From a virus: a DNA stretch of 38,080 nt. This document shows, in pieces, positions 26,673 to 34,908 of this stretch (positions within the stretch are counted from its first letter, which is position 1; every line of letters starts with the position of its first letter). Position numbers and translations under genes: made by a program. The notes below the pieces were generated by a model. That model did not search any database. It was not told the origin of the DNA and was given only the letters and a program-made list of their open reading frames with translations. The stretch lies in the IMG/VR virus record IMGVR_UViG_3300046517_000805, positions 1 to 38,080 of that record; one strand, 5' to 3'.

Positions 26673-27355
26673 CCAAGCCCCGGATTTCGGTGTTCCTGCT
26701 GTCGCACAACAAGGACGGCTACGTTCAGGAAGCCATTGACTCGGTTCTCAGCCAGGACTTTACGGACTTCGAGCTGTGGATTATCGAGAATTCCACTGAC
26801 AGGACTACCCGCAAGTCCCTGGACGCAGACGCTCGCGTGCGTGATCACCGGGTTATCTACCAGCGTGAGCGTGTTCCTGACGAGGTACGCCTGGGCAAGT
26901 ACGTGCCGGCCTGGCTGATCAACAAGTACTACCCTCGCGCAAATGGCGACATCATCCTCTACCTCAGTGACGACGACCTGTTCACGCAAGGGCTGTTCGC
27001 TAAGGTAGTGCGCGCGTTCGATGACAACCCGGGCTGGCAGGCGCTGTACTTCACGCTGACCCGGGTGAACGTCGCGTGCCCGGGATCTCCGGGAAGCCTC
27101 TGGATGACGATCCCGGCTATCGAGCCTCGCGGTGACGGCCAGGTTGACTGCCTGATAGACGGCGGCCAGGTGGCGCACAGGAAGAGCGTGCTGGACGCCA
27201 TCGGCGAGCCCTACTTCGAAGACTGCATGGACGGCGCTGAGCACTGCGACGGCAAGTTCCTTCAGAAGGTAGCCTCACAGTTCACGTTCCGTCCGCTGCG
27301 CTTCCACGGCGTAATTCACCGGCACACACCCTTCTCAGTCTGGAGCAAGTCGTGA
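26669..27355 (+). CDS. Glycosyltransferase family 2
   Basis: 228 residues. ISVFLLSHNKDGYVQEAIDSVLSQDFTDFELWIIEN is the GT2 opening; DIILYLSDDDLF gives the metal-binding DxD. ATG 26669 overlaps the previous stop by 4 nt. Cytoplasmic; sugar and acceptor unknown. Confidence 0.9.
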   Translation: MTKPRISVFLLSHNKDGYVQEAIDSVLSQDFTDFELWIIENSTDRTTRKSLDADARVRDHRVIYQRERVPDEVRLGKYVPAWLINKYYPRANGDIILYLSDDDLFTQGLFAKVVRAFDDNPGWQALYFTLTRVNVACPGSPGSLWMTIPAIEPRGDGQVDCLIDGGQVAHRKSVLDAIGEPYFEDCMDGAEHCDGKFLQKVASQFTFRPLRFHGVIHRHTPFSVWSKS

Positions 27356-27804
27356 TCAGGGCTGTGAACGTATCGCTGCGTAAAGTACGCCTTACAGACT
27401 TCTACTGCATAGCCGGCTGGCGTAACGCTAACGCTGAGTTCTTCCCTGAGCAGCGAAAGTTCACGGAGCTCAATCAGTACGCCTGGTTCACGGACGTGTA
27501 CGCGCACGATCCTGCCGACCATTACTACATGGTGCTGGAGACTACTGACGGTGATTATCCCGTAGGCACCATCGCATTCAATAGCAAGACTTACGAGATT
27601 GGCCGGGTGCTGCTTGGCGATAAGCAGTTTGAGAGAAGGGGCATTATGTCCGAGGCCCTGGCCCAGCTCATTGAGGCTTTCCCGGTCGGCCGGTACTGGC
27701 TGCGGGTCAAGGAGGGCAATGACGCTGCCGTCAGGTTCTACGAGAAGAACGGGTTCTACGGCGTTAAGACAGTAGACGGCATGCTTAGGATGGAGAGCGC
27801 GTGA
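27352..27804 (+). CDS. GNAT-type N-acetyltransferase
   Basis: 150 residues. RKVRLTDFYCIAGWRN, then YPVGTIAFNSKTYEIGRVLLG, QFERRGIMSEALAQLIE (acetyl-CoA loop R-x-x-G) and AAVRFYEKNGFYGV are the GNAT order. In this cassette it may acetylate an amino sugar made by the aminotransferase at 29858. Start GTG 27352, 4-nt overlap. Confidence 0.85.
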   Translation: MIRAVNVSLRKVRLTDFYCIAGWRNANAEFFPEQRKFTELNQYAWFTDVYAHDPADHYYMVLETTDGDYPVGTIAFNSKTYEIGRVLLGDKQFERRGIMSEALAQLIEAFPVGRYWLRVKEGNDAAVRFYEKNGFYGVKTVDGMLRMESA

Positions 27805-28643
27805 AAGTCCTGGTAACTGGCAGTAACGGGTTCATCGGCAAGGCCCTGAAGAAGGAACTGGCATTCCGGGGGCACGTTACTGCCGCTTACGATGTGTCCG
27901 CCGGATACGACGTAACTAATCGCGGGCAGCTGAACAACGTGATTCTCGGCTTCGGGGCAGACGCCATCATCAACCTGGCCGGGATGCTCGGCACGCCTGA
28001 GCTGTTCGGTAACGAGTACCGGGCAGCGCAGGTTAACATCCTCGGGGCCTTGAACGTGTACGACCTCGCCGCCAGGTTCCGCATTCCCGTCGTGCAGATC
28101 GGCACAGGGCACAAGGGCCAGCCTAACCCGTACGCCATCACCAAGGGCTGTGCTGAAGACCTCGGCCTCGCCCGTGCGCAGTGGAGCGCTGAGAAGATCT
28201 CGGTAGTGCGCGCGTACCACGTGTACGGGCCGGGGCAGGCGGTAGGCCCTCCGCACGGCACCGCGAGCGTTCACAAGTTCTTCCCGACCTTCGCCGTGCG
28301 GGCGCTGACTGACATGCCCCTGGAACTGTGCGGCGGCGGTGACCAGATTATCGACCCGATCTACGTGGACGACGTCGCCAAGATCCTGGTGGACGCCATC
28401 GCAGGCCCGTACGGGGAGGTTACCGAGGCAGGGAACGGATGGCCTGTCAGCGTGGAAGAGGTGGCGGCGGACATCCTGTTCCGGGTACCGGAATCCCGGT
28501 CGCATACTACCGGAGTGGCCGCACGAGACGGTGAGCCGGCTAACGCTGAAGTGGTGGGAAGCGTAATGCGCGCTAACCAGTGGCCGTACAAGGTGCAGGA
28601 GACCGTGGAATGGTACAGGCAGTGGCTCCTCTCGTCACGGTAG
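27801..28643 (+). CDS. NAD-dependent sugar epimerase/dehydratase (extended SDR)
   Basis: 280 residues. GSNGFIG (7-13) binds NAD; YAITK (111-115) holds the catalytic Tyr/Lys; VRAYHVYGPGQ and PIYVDDVAKILVDAI are typical of nucleotide-sugar epimerases. It changes a nucleotide sugar for the cassette. GTG 27801 overlaps the previous stop by 4 nt. Confidence 0.88.
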   Translation: MKVLVTGSNGFIGKALKKELAFRGHVTAAYDVSAGYDVTNRGQLNNVILGFGADAIINLAGMLGTPELFGNEYRAAQVNILGALNVYDLAARFRIPVVQIGTGHKGQPNPYAITKGCAEDLGLARAQWSAEKISVVRAYHVYGPGQAVGPPHGTASVHKFFPTFAVRALTDMPLELCGGGDQIIDPIYVDDVAKILVDAIAGPYGEVTEAGNGWPVSVEEVAADILFRVPESRSHTTGVAARDGEPANAEVVGSVMRANQWPYKVQETVEWYRQWLLSSR

Positions 28644-29269
28644 TCACGCCCACATGGGACCGGGACGCGTTCCTGCTCAGGGCGATCATGTCCGTAGCGC
28701 TCCAGGCGTACCGGCCGATTGAGCACGTGGTAGTGTCTGACGGGCCTAACCCTGCCCTGGAAGAGCTCCTGTACCCTATCACGGGAAGGCACGATGACGG
28801 GTACGAGCTGACTGTCGCCTTCCTGCCAGAGCACCGGCCGGCCCGCTGGGGTCACTTCGCGCGACTGCACGGCACGGAGATAGCCAAGGGCACGCACATC
28901 GCGTACCTGGATGATGATGACGAGCTCACGTCCAGTCACGTGGAACTGCTGATGTCACGGCTGGAGTCAGTTCCGCAAGCGCAGTTCGCCTACTCGTGCA
29001 TCCTGATTCACGAGCCGGGCGGTGACCTTGCGTCAGGAGCCGAGCCGCCTAGCCACGGCCAGGTGTCAACGTCGTCTATACTCCACCGCAAGGAGCTGCT
29101 GTCAGTGGCGACGTGGCGGGACGAGGGACAGGAAACGGTGGACTGGGACCTGGTAGAGCGCTGGATGGCAGCGGGCGTGCCGTGGGCGTTCCTGCCGGTC
29201 ATAACATCTGTCGCTCACCGGGACGCGCCGAACGTCAGCAGTAACCGACCGCGTAACCTGAGGAGTTAA
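28610..29269 (+). CDS. Glycosyltransferase family 2
   Basis: 219 residues from ATG 28610 (GGAG upstream), overlapping the epimerase end. VTVVTPTWDRDAFLLRAI, IEHVVVSDG and HIAYLDDDDEL define GT2. Third glycosyltransferase of the cassette and distinct from the one at 26669. Confidence 0.88.
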   Translation: MVQAVAPLVTVVTPTWDRDAFLLRAIMSVALQAYRPIEHVVVSDGPNPALEELLYPITGRHDDGYELTVAFLPEHRPARWGHFARLHGTEIAKGTHIAYLDDDDELTSSHVELLMSRLESVPQAQFAYSCILIHEPGGDLASGAEPPSHGQVSTSSILHRKELLSVATWRDEGQETVDWDLVERWMAAGVPWAFLPVITSVAHRDAPNVSSNRPRNLRS

Positions 29270-29270
29270 A

Positions 29271-29861
29271 GTGCACCTGCCATGGCGAGACATGCTTCCT
29301 CCCGGGGCTAAGCCCGGCCAGCCGGCTATCAGCACGTCCCTCACGGAAAACGAGGCGCTAGAGCTAGCACGCCTGGCCACAGGCAAGATCGTGCTGGAAA
29401 TCGGCTCAGCTTACGGGTTCTCGGCAGTGACCATGTCCCTGGGAGGCGCGCTGGGAGTTACTGCCGTAGACCCGCATGACTGGTGCGTGCCGCCTACCCT
29501 GAGCAAGATGAAAGAGAACCTGGCAGCGTACGGGATTCCCGAGTTTACCTTCGGTGTTCCTCAGGCGGCAGGCGTTGTCGCAATCCTGGAGCGCACGTTC
29601 TTTGACGTAGCCGCTGAAATACCTGAGAGTGGCATCGTGGATTTCGTGTTCATCGACGGCGATCACAGCTTCGGTACCGTGCATCACGACTTCCGGTCAG
29701 CACTCAGGCTTTTGGCTCCCGGCGGCGTCATCGCCTGCCACGACTACCTTGAGGACTCGTGCCCAGGCGTACGGCAGGCACTTGACGAGCTCATCCCGGA
29801 AGGGCCGTCGCGAATAGTGGACACCCTGGCCATTTACGAGAACCTGAAGGAGGCAGCGTGA
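29271..29861 (+). CDS. SAM-dependent methyltransferase (Methyltransf_24 type)
   Basis: 196 residues from GTG 29271 (GAGG 8 nt upstream). KIVLEIGSAYGFSAVTM is motif I; FVFIDGDHSFGTVHHDF and LLAPGGVIACHDYLE are the D-G-D-H and D-Y motifs of sugar and small-molecule O-methyltransferases. Probably methylates the sugar product. Confidence 0.85.
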   Translation: MHLPWRDMLPPGAKPGQPAISTSLTENEALELARLATGKIVLEIGSAYGFSAVTMSLGGALGVTAVDPHDWCVPPTLSKMKENLAAYGIPEFTFGVPQAAGVVAILERTFFDVAAEIPESGIVDFVFIDGDHSFGTVHHDFRSALRLLAPGGVIACHDYLEDSCPGVRQALDELIPEGPSRIVDTLAIYENLKEAA

Positions 29862-31003
29862 TCCCGCTTTTCCGTCCCGCTTGCAGTGACGAGGAAATAG
29901 CTGCGGTAACGCGCGTCATGCGCTCAGGCTGGTGGGCGCAGGGAGCGGAGACCGCCGCGTTCGAGGACGAGTTCGCCCGGTACGTCGGCCAGCCTTTCAT
30001 GTTCGCCGGCATGCAGGCGGCAGCCGTTAACAGCGGCACGATGGCCCTGGAGCTCGCAGCCCGCGCCCTTATGCCCAACGGCGGCGTCGCCGTCGTGCCG
30101 GCGCTCACGTTCGTGTCAACTGCCCTCGCGATGAAGCACGCGGGACTGCGAGTTATCTTCGCTGACATTGACGACCAGACCCTGTGCATTGACTGGGACG
30201 ACGTGCGCCGGAAGATAGGCGATAACATCGGCTGGACTTTCGGCAAGGGATACGAGAACGACATACTGACAGTACCCGTGTGGTACAGCGGAACGGTGAC
30301 CCGGGTACCTTCTGATTTCCCGTACCAGGTTAAGGTACTGGAAGACTGCGCGCACGCTGCCGGCTCGATAGGCGCGGGAACCACGGGCAACGCCGCAGCG
30401 TGGTCATTCCAGGCCGTCAAGAACCTCGCCTGTGGTGACGGGGGAATGGTTACCTCAAGGGACAGCGCCGTGATCGAGAAGGTGAAGAGCCTTCGCTGGT
30501 GCGGGATCGACAAGTCCACGTTCGACCGGGATAACACGCGGGGTTACTCCTGGGACTACAGCATTACCGATGACGGCGAGAAGGGGCACACGAATGACAT
30601 CGCCGCTGCCATCGGACGGGTTCAGCTCAGGCACCTGGAAGAGCGCAACGACCTGCGGGCTAGCATCGTAGACACCTACAACTACGCCTTCGAAGCCGTG
30701 GACTGGATCAGGCGGCCCCACATCTCAGTTACGTCAAGCTGCCACCTGTACGCTGTACGGGTACCTGCTCACGACCGTGACCGGCTGATCGATCATCTTC
30801 GCGCTAACGGCGTGTCGGCCGGCGTGCACTACAAGCCGCTGTACAAGTACGGGCAGGTCTTCGGCATTCACCCGGTACTTCCCAAGACGGAACTGGCCTG
30901 GCGTCAGCTAGTGACGCTGCCCTGCTTCCCTGACCTCAGCGAGGACGACTTGCAGCATGTGATAACGTCTGTACTGTCGTTCGAGCCGGGGAGGACTTCG
31001 TGA
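29858..31003 (+). CDS. DegT/DnrJ/EryC1/StrS aminotransferase
   Basis: 381 residues. PLP-dependent sugar aminotransferase: SGTMALELA (59-67), EDCAHAAGS (162-170, D163 contacts PLP) and WSFQAVKNL with Schiff-base Lys188, then GDGGMV. It converts a keto nucleotide sugar, such as the product of the 4,6-dehydratase next to it, to an amino sugar. GTG 29858, 4-nt overlap. Confidence 0.93.
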   Translation: MIPLFRPACSDEEIAAVTRVMRSGWWAQGAETAAFEDEFARYVGQPFMFAGMQAAAVNSGTMALELAARALMPNGGVAVVPALTFVSTALAMKHAGLRVIFADIDDQTLCIDWDDVRRKIGDNIGWTFGKGYENDILTVPVWYSGTVTRVPSDFPYQVKVLEDCAHAAGSIGAGTTGNAAAWSFQAVKNLACGDGGMVTSRDSAVIEKVKSLRWCGIDKSTFDRDNTRGYSWDYSITDDGEKGHTNDIAAAIGRVQLRHLEERNDLRASIVDTYNYAFEAVDWIRRPHISVTSSCHLYAVRVPAHDRDRLIDHLRANGVSAGVHYKPLYKYGQVFGIHPVLPKTELAWRQLVTLPCFPDLSEDDLQHVITSVLSFEPGRTS

Positions 31004-32061
31004 CGAGGGTGCTGATTACCGGGGCCGGCGGCTTTGCCGGGAGCCATTACCTGGAGCACGTACTGAAGACCACGGACTGGAACGTGGTCGCGACGGACTC
31101 GTTCCGGCACAGGGGCAAGACGGACAGGATCAGCGAGGTACTGACGAGCTCCCCGTTCCATACTTACTCCACTCGTCAGTACCTGCCTTTCGGGTCTGAC
31201 TGGGGGGCGCGCACTGAGATCCTGACCCATGACCTGACCGTGCCGTTCAGCAACCAGGCTATCGAGCGCATAGGCGAGATCGACTACATGGCCTGCTACG
31301 CCTCTGAGAGCCACGTGGACAGGTCTATCTCCGATCCTGTCTCCTTCTCCCGGAACAACGTGGACGTCGCCCTCACGACGCTGGAGCTGGCGCGCACGCT
31401 GAAGCCCAAGGCACTCGTATGGGTCAGCACGGACGAGGTCTACGGTCCTGTGGGCAGGTACGACTACATGGGAAAGGCGGAATGGTCTGCCATCTTGCCG
31501 TCTAACCCGTACAGCGCGAGCAAGGCGGCACAGGAAGCCTTCGTGATCTCGTACTGGCGAACGTTCGGGGTTCCCGCTGTCATAGTAAACGCCATGAACA
31601 TGATAGGCGAGCGCCAGGATACGGAGAAGGTAGTGCCGATGGTAATCGGCAAGGTAATGCGCGGTGAGGAAGTTACCATTCACGGAATGCCGGGTAATAT
31701 CGGCACGCGTCATTACCTGCATGCCCGTAACCTGGCGGACGGCATTAACTTCATTCTTGACGAGCTTCCGCCCAGGAAATTCGGAGAGTTCGTTCACCGG
31801 CCTGACCGGTACAACATCGCCTCGCCTGAGCGCACAGACAACCTGACGCTCGCAAATATGATAGCGGAGGACGTCGGCAAGCCGCTCCGGTACCGGCTGG
31901 AAGACTTCCACACTACCCGGCCAGGGCATGACCCACATTACGGGCTGGATTCTTCTAAGCTTCGCAGACTAGGCTGGAATATGCCCGTGCCATTCCGGGA
32001 GTCACTGCGCAAGACCGTGGAATGGACGCTCCGCAACCCTGAATGGCTAATCCCCGACTAG
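31000..32061 (+). CDS. NDP-sugar 4,6-dehydratase-like (RmlB-type) protein
   Basis: 353 residues. GAGGFAG (8-14), ASESHVDRSISDP (101-113), STDEVYG (143-149) with the RmlB catalytic D-E pair, and Y171xxxK175. Expected to make NDP-4-keto-6-deoxy-hexose, the feedstock for the aminotransferase. Its GTG start is part of one copy of the octamer GTGACGAG (31000-31007). Confidence 0.9.
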   Translation: MTRVLITGAGGFAGSHYLEHVLKTTDWNVVATDSFRHRGKTDRISEVLTSSPFHTYSTRQYLPFGSDWGARTEILTHDLTVPFSNQAIERIGEIDYMACYASESHVDRSISDPVSFSRNNVDVALTTLELARTLKPKALVWVSTDEVYGPVGRYDYMGKAEWSAILPSNPYSASKAAQEAFVISYWRTFGVPAVIVNAMNMIGERQDTEKVVPMVIGKVMRGEEVTIHGMPGNIGTRHYLHARNLADGINFILDELPPRKFGEFVHRPDRYNIASPERTDNLTLANMIAEDVGKPLRYRLEDFHTTRPGHDPHYGLDSSKLRRLGWNMPVPFRESLRKTVEWTLRNPEWLIPD

Positions 32062-32068
32062 GAGAGTA

Positions 32069-32626
32069 ATGATCCCCGACGACAGCCCTTTCAAGTTCGG
32101 CAAGCTAGACGCTCTTCAGGACGCCCTTAACTGGGTGCAGAAGACAGAGTACGACTGGCTGCTTACCGGCGACCAGAAGGACGTCTACACCCCGTGGATG
32201 CCATTCCAGCCAGCCGACTTCATCGCTATCATCAGCGAGTGCGTCGCGCAGGTAGACGGTCCCCTGTTCCTGGACGTGGGCAGTGGCCCGGGTACCAAGA
32301 TGAGGCTAGCGCAGATGCTCTTCGGGCTTACCGTGCACGGTATTGAGCGCAACCCGCAAATGGCGCACGCTGCCGTTTCAGAGTGCATAGGCGACTGCTT
32401 CATTGGTGACGCCCTGGAATTCAGTCATTACGGTGATTACGACCTGATCTGGCTGTACCGGCCAATCAAGACTCCCGAGTTCCAGCGCGTGCTTGAGCAG
32501 AAGATATACGCGGAAGCTCGTAGGGGGGCTATCGTGGCCGGCGGTGCCCTTGAGCATTATCCGGAAGGCTGGATCACGGTACTAGATGACTGGGACCTCA
32601 GGCGAGGAGCGTGGAAGAAGCCATGA
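32069..32626 (+). CDS. SAM-dependent methyltransferase-like protein
   Basis: 185 residues from ATG 32069 (GGAG upstream). LFLDVGSGPGTKMRLAQMLF is motif I and GIERNPQMAHAA the acidic motif II; DLIWLYRPIKTP follows. The N-terminal 60 residues are helical (LDALQDALNWVQK). Last gene of the cassette; substrate unknown. Confidence 0.8.
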   Translation: MIPDDSPFKFGKLDALQDALNWVQKTEYDWLLTGDQKDVYTPWMPFQPADFIAIISECVAQVDGPLFLDVGSGPGTKMRLAQMLFGLTVHGIERNPQMAHAAVSECIGDCFIGDALEFSHYGDYDLIWLYRPIKTPEFQRVLEQKIYAEARRGAIVAGGALEHYPEGWITVLDDWDLRRGAWKKP

Positions 32627-32832
32627 CCGCAGACGACGCGGCTAAGGCCGTAACCCGGGCGCTTATGAGCTTCGGGTTCGATGACTACGGCCTGGACGAT
32701 GTAGAACAGTCAAAGGACGAGGAATGGCTGCCCGACCTGGTGATAGACATAGTGTTCGAGCTGGAGCAGGCGGGATTGCTAAACGGCGGATCTCCTTCCG
32801 TGAGTGGTTCCTCCGGATTGCCGACGACATAG
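32623..32832 (+). CDS. Hypothetical protein
   Basis: 69 residues from ATG 32623, 4-nt overlap. Acidic helical part (DDAAKAVTRALMSFGFDDY, WLPDLVIDIVFELEQAG), then a Ser/Gly tail. The 3' half overlaps the dCMP deaminase in another frame. Confidence 0.55.
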   Translation: MTADDAAKAVTRALMSFGFDDYGLDDVEQSKDEEWLPDLVIDIVFELEQAGLLNGGSPSVSGSSGLPTT

Positions 32833-33335
32833 CCCTGCGAGGAGACTGCACACGGCGTCAGGTGGGCGCGCTTCTCGTGGACCCCGTCACTAACGACATC
32901 ATCCAGACGGGTTACAATGGCGCTCCGAGTGGTCAGCCAGGCTGTCTTTCAGACAGCGCTTGCCCGCGAGGACGCCATTACAAGGTATTTGAAAACTACG
33001 GAATGTACGAGGAGACAGGTTATTACTGCGCTTGCGCTAAGCCCTGGCCTTGTCCCGACGCCGTAGCTCCTTCGTCCTCCTATGACACAGGTCCGGGCTC
33101 GTGCATAGCGATCCACGCCGAGGCTAACTGCCTTCTCAGGGCGGGAACCCGGTCACGGGGAGCCTGGATGTACGTATCGTGCGAGCCGTGCGACGGGTGC
33201 CGTAAGCTGATGGCAGGCGCAGGGGTTACTCAGGCGCACTGGTATGGCGGAAGCCTGGATTTCGTCACTAAGGGGGAAGGCAGTGCGCTACGTCAGCTTC
33301 TACAGCGGCTGCGGCGGCCTGGACCTGGGCACTGA
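32775..33335 (+). CDS. dCMP deaminase
   Basis: Zinc-dependent deaminase turning dCMP into dUMP. RISFREWFLRIADDIALRG and RRQVGALLV open the fold, HAE (SCIAIHAEANCLLRA) and CEPCDGC provide the zinc site and proton shuttle, with an extra Cys-rich insert (CLSDSAC, YCACAKPWPC). The family usually starts just before KRRISF, which fits a rare ATT start at 32775 preceded by GGAGCAGGCGGG; the first ATG in frame is 32724 (203 residues) and would overlap the previous gene by 109 nt. It overlaps the methyltransferase by 53 nt. Confidence 0.85.
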   Translation: MAKRRISFREWFLRIADDIALRGDCTRRQVGALLVDPVTNDIIQTGYNGAPSGQPGCLSDSACPRGRHYKVFENYGMYEETGYYCACAKPWPCPDAVAPSSSYDTGPGSCIAIHAEANCLLRAGTRSRGAWMYVSCEPCDGCRKLMAGAGVTQAHWYGGSLDFVTKGEGSALRQLLQRLRRPGPGH

Positions 33336-34332
33336 GCTCGCTGGCTTCGACCCTGTCCTGAAGGTTGAGCTGGATAACTGGTCAGTGGAGACGCTCAGGG
33401 CAGTTCGCCGGAAGGCGGGGGGCGGTCCTCCGGTCTTGCAAGAGGACATGGACATCCTCGTCACCACGGGCAGCCTGAAGGACTTTCGCGACTCGAACAT
33501 AGACCTGGTGGTCGGCGGCCCGCCCTGCCAGGGGTTCAGCGTCGCCGGCCGGATGGACCCCGAAGACCTGCGGTCCCGGCAGGTATTCACGTTCCTGGAC
33601 GCCGTGCGCCAGGTAAGGCCGCGCGCCTTCATCATGGAGAACGTCGCCGCGCTGACGGGGAAGCGCTGGTCCCTAGTGCTCGACAGGCTCCGGGCACGCG
33701 CAGAGCGCTCGGGCTACAACGTGAGCGTGCACGTGCTGGACGCTGCCGAGTTCGGCGTTCCCCAGCGCCGGAGCCGGATGTTCATGACAGGGCTGCTTGA
33801 CGGGGAACTGCCCGCGATACCGCCCGGAGCCTTCATGACGGGCGACGGCATTTCAGCCGGGCGGGCGCTGCGCGCTGTTAAGTGGCCTGTAGAGGATGAC
33901 CTCGTCACCCCGGCTAAGATCATCCCGTGCAAGAGCCCTGTCCTTCGCAAGAGCCCTTACGCAGGCATGCTGTTCAATGGCGGGGGACGAGTCATAAACC
34001 TTAACGAGCCTGCCCAGACTCTTCCCGCGACAATGGGCGGTAACCGTACTCCGATCATAGACCTGGGCCAGCTGAAGCGCGGGGCGGTGCCGTGGATAGA
34101 GGGCTATCACAAGCGGCTGTACGTTTTGCACGGAGAGCCGCTGAAGAACCTGCCGGGACATTCGCTAATGCGGCGCATTTCCGTCAGGGAGGCTCTGGTA
34201 CTCCAGGGATTCGACGTGAACTACCCGGTTCAGGGACCAGCTTGCGCACGCTACCGGCAGGTAGGCAACGCTGTTCCGCCGGCTCTTTCCGAGGCTGTGT
34301 CAAGGGCAGTGCGCAGGGAACTTGAGCGCTAG
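33283..34332 (+). CDS. DNA (cytosine-5) methyltransferase
   Basis: 349 residues from GTG 33283 (GGGGGAAGG upstream). All key motifs: I FYSGCGGLDLG (6-16), IV GPPCQGFS with catalytic C82, VI MENV (118-121), VIII QRRSR (161-165), X RYRQVGNAVPP near the end; the target region lies between. No restriction endonuclease is adjacent, so it is an orphan enzyme that could shield phage DNA from host restriction. Target site not readable from sequence. Confidence 0.95.
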   Translation: MRYVSFYSGCGGLDLGTELAGFDPVLKVELDNWSVETLRAVRRKAGGGPPVLQEDMDILVTTGSLKDFRDSNIDLVVGGPPCQGFSVAGRMDPEDLRSRQVFTFLDAVRQVRPRAFIMENVAALTGKRWSLVLDRLRARAERSGYNVSVHVLDAAEFGVPQRRSRMFMTGLLDGELPAIPPGAFMTGDGISAGRALRAVKWPVEDDLVTPAKIIPCKSPVLRKSPYAGMLFNGGGRVINLNEPAQTLPATMGGNRTPIIDLGQLKRGAVPWIEGYHKRLYVLHGEPLKNLPGHSLMRRISVREALVLQGFDVNYPVQGPACARYRQVGNAVPPALSEAVSRAVRRELER

Positions 34333-34367
34333 CCTGAAAGTACGGAATCCGAGGGAAGGAGAGCGCC

Positions 34368-34577
34368 ATGGTAGTAGGGCCGGAACGTGAGCACGCAGTA
34401 CTAGACCCTAGCGAGGTGCTCTCCTGGGACGAGATACTGGAAGCTAACACTTACAAGGAACTTCGCATCATGGTGTCCGATGCGCTTGCGTACATTCACC
34501 GTCCTCAGAATGGTTACGTCCTTGACGGGTTCCAGCGGCACATGCGGAGGGCGTGGCGAGTTACGGCGGGGGCGTGA
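34368..34577 (+). CDS. Hypothetical protein
   Basis: 69 residues from ATG 34368 (GGAAGGAGA upstream). VLDPSEVLSWDEILEANTYKELRIMVSDALAYI, then a basic end (FQRHMRRAWRV). No family recognised. Its last 17 nt overlap the HNH gene on the other strand. Confidence 0.6.
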   Translation: MVVGPEREHAVLDPSEVLSWDEILEANTYKELRIMVSDALAYIHRPQNGYVLDGFQRHMRRAWRVTAGA

Positions 34578-34872
34578 ACGACTTCCGGTGCGTCCATATC
34601 CTGTGGCAATTAGCGCAGAGAACCCGGCATTTGGCTATTTCTGCCCATACACGCTCCAGCGAGGCGTTCCTTAGCAGGTAAGATACCTTGTCAATTTTCC
34701 CTTTCGGGTCTATGTGGTCGAAGTCCAGGGCTACCGGGTCTTCCGCGTAACCGCAGTTCTCGCATCCTTTAGCCGTCTTGTAAGCGTTTACTGCCAGGTA
34801 CCGGGCTGTGCTCATGCCGCGCTTGCGCTGCGCACGAGGCTTCACGTTAGGCCGGCAACCATGGTCTGGCAC
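34561..34872 (-). CDS. HNH endonuclease (antisense)
   Basis: 103 residues from GTG 34872. CENCGYAEDP, ALDFDHIDPKGK and KCRVLCANCHRIWT form a zinc-bound HNH nuclease (first His in DFDH, two CxxC pairs). It is the only minus-strand gene between 25647 and the window end, tucked between two plus genes, which fits a selfish free-standing homing endonuclease or a packaging-associated HNH. TACGAT ends 8 nt before the start. In-frame ATG at 34815 is an alternative. Confidence 0.85.
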   Translation of the reverse strand: MPDHGCRPNVKPRAQRKRGMSTARYLAVNAYKTAKGCENCGYAEDPVALDFDHIDPKGKIDKVSYLLRNASLERVWAEIAKCRVLCANCHRIWTHRKSFTPPP

Positions 34873-34908
34873 ACGATGTCATCGTATCATGGGCACAGGA
34901 GGTGACCT

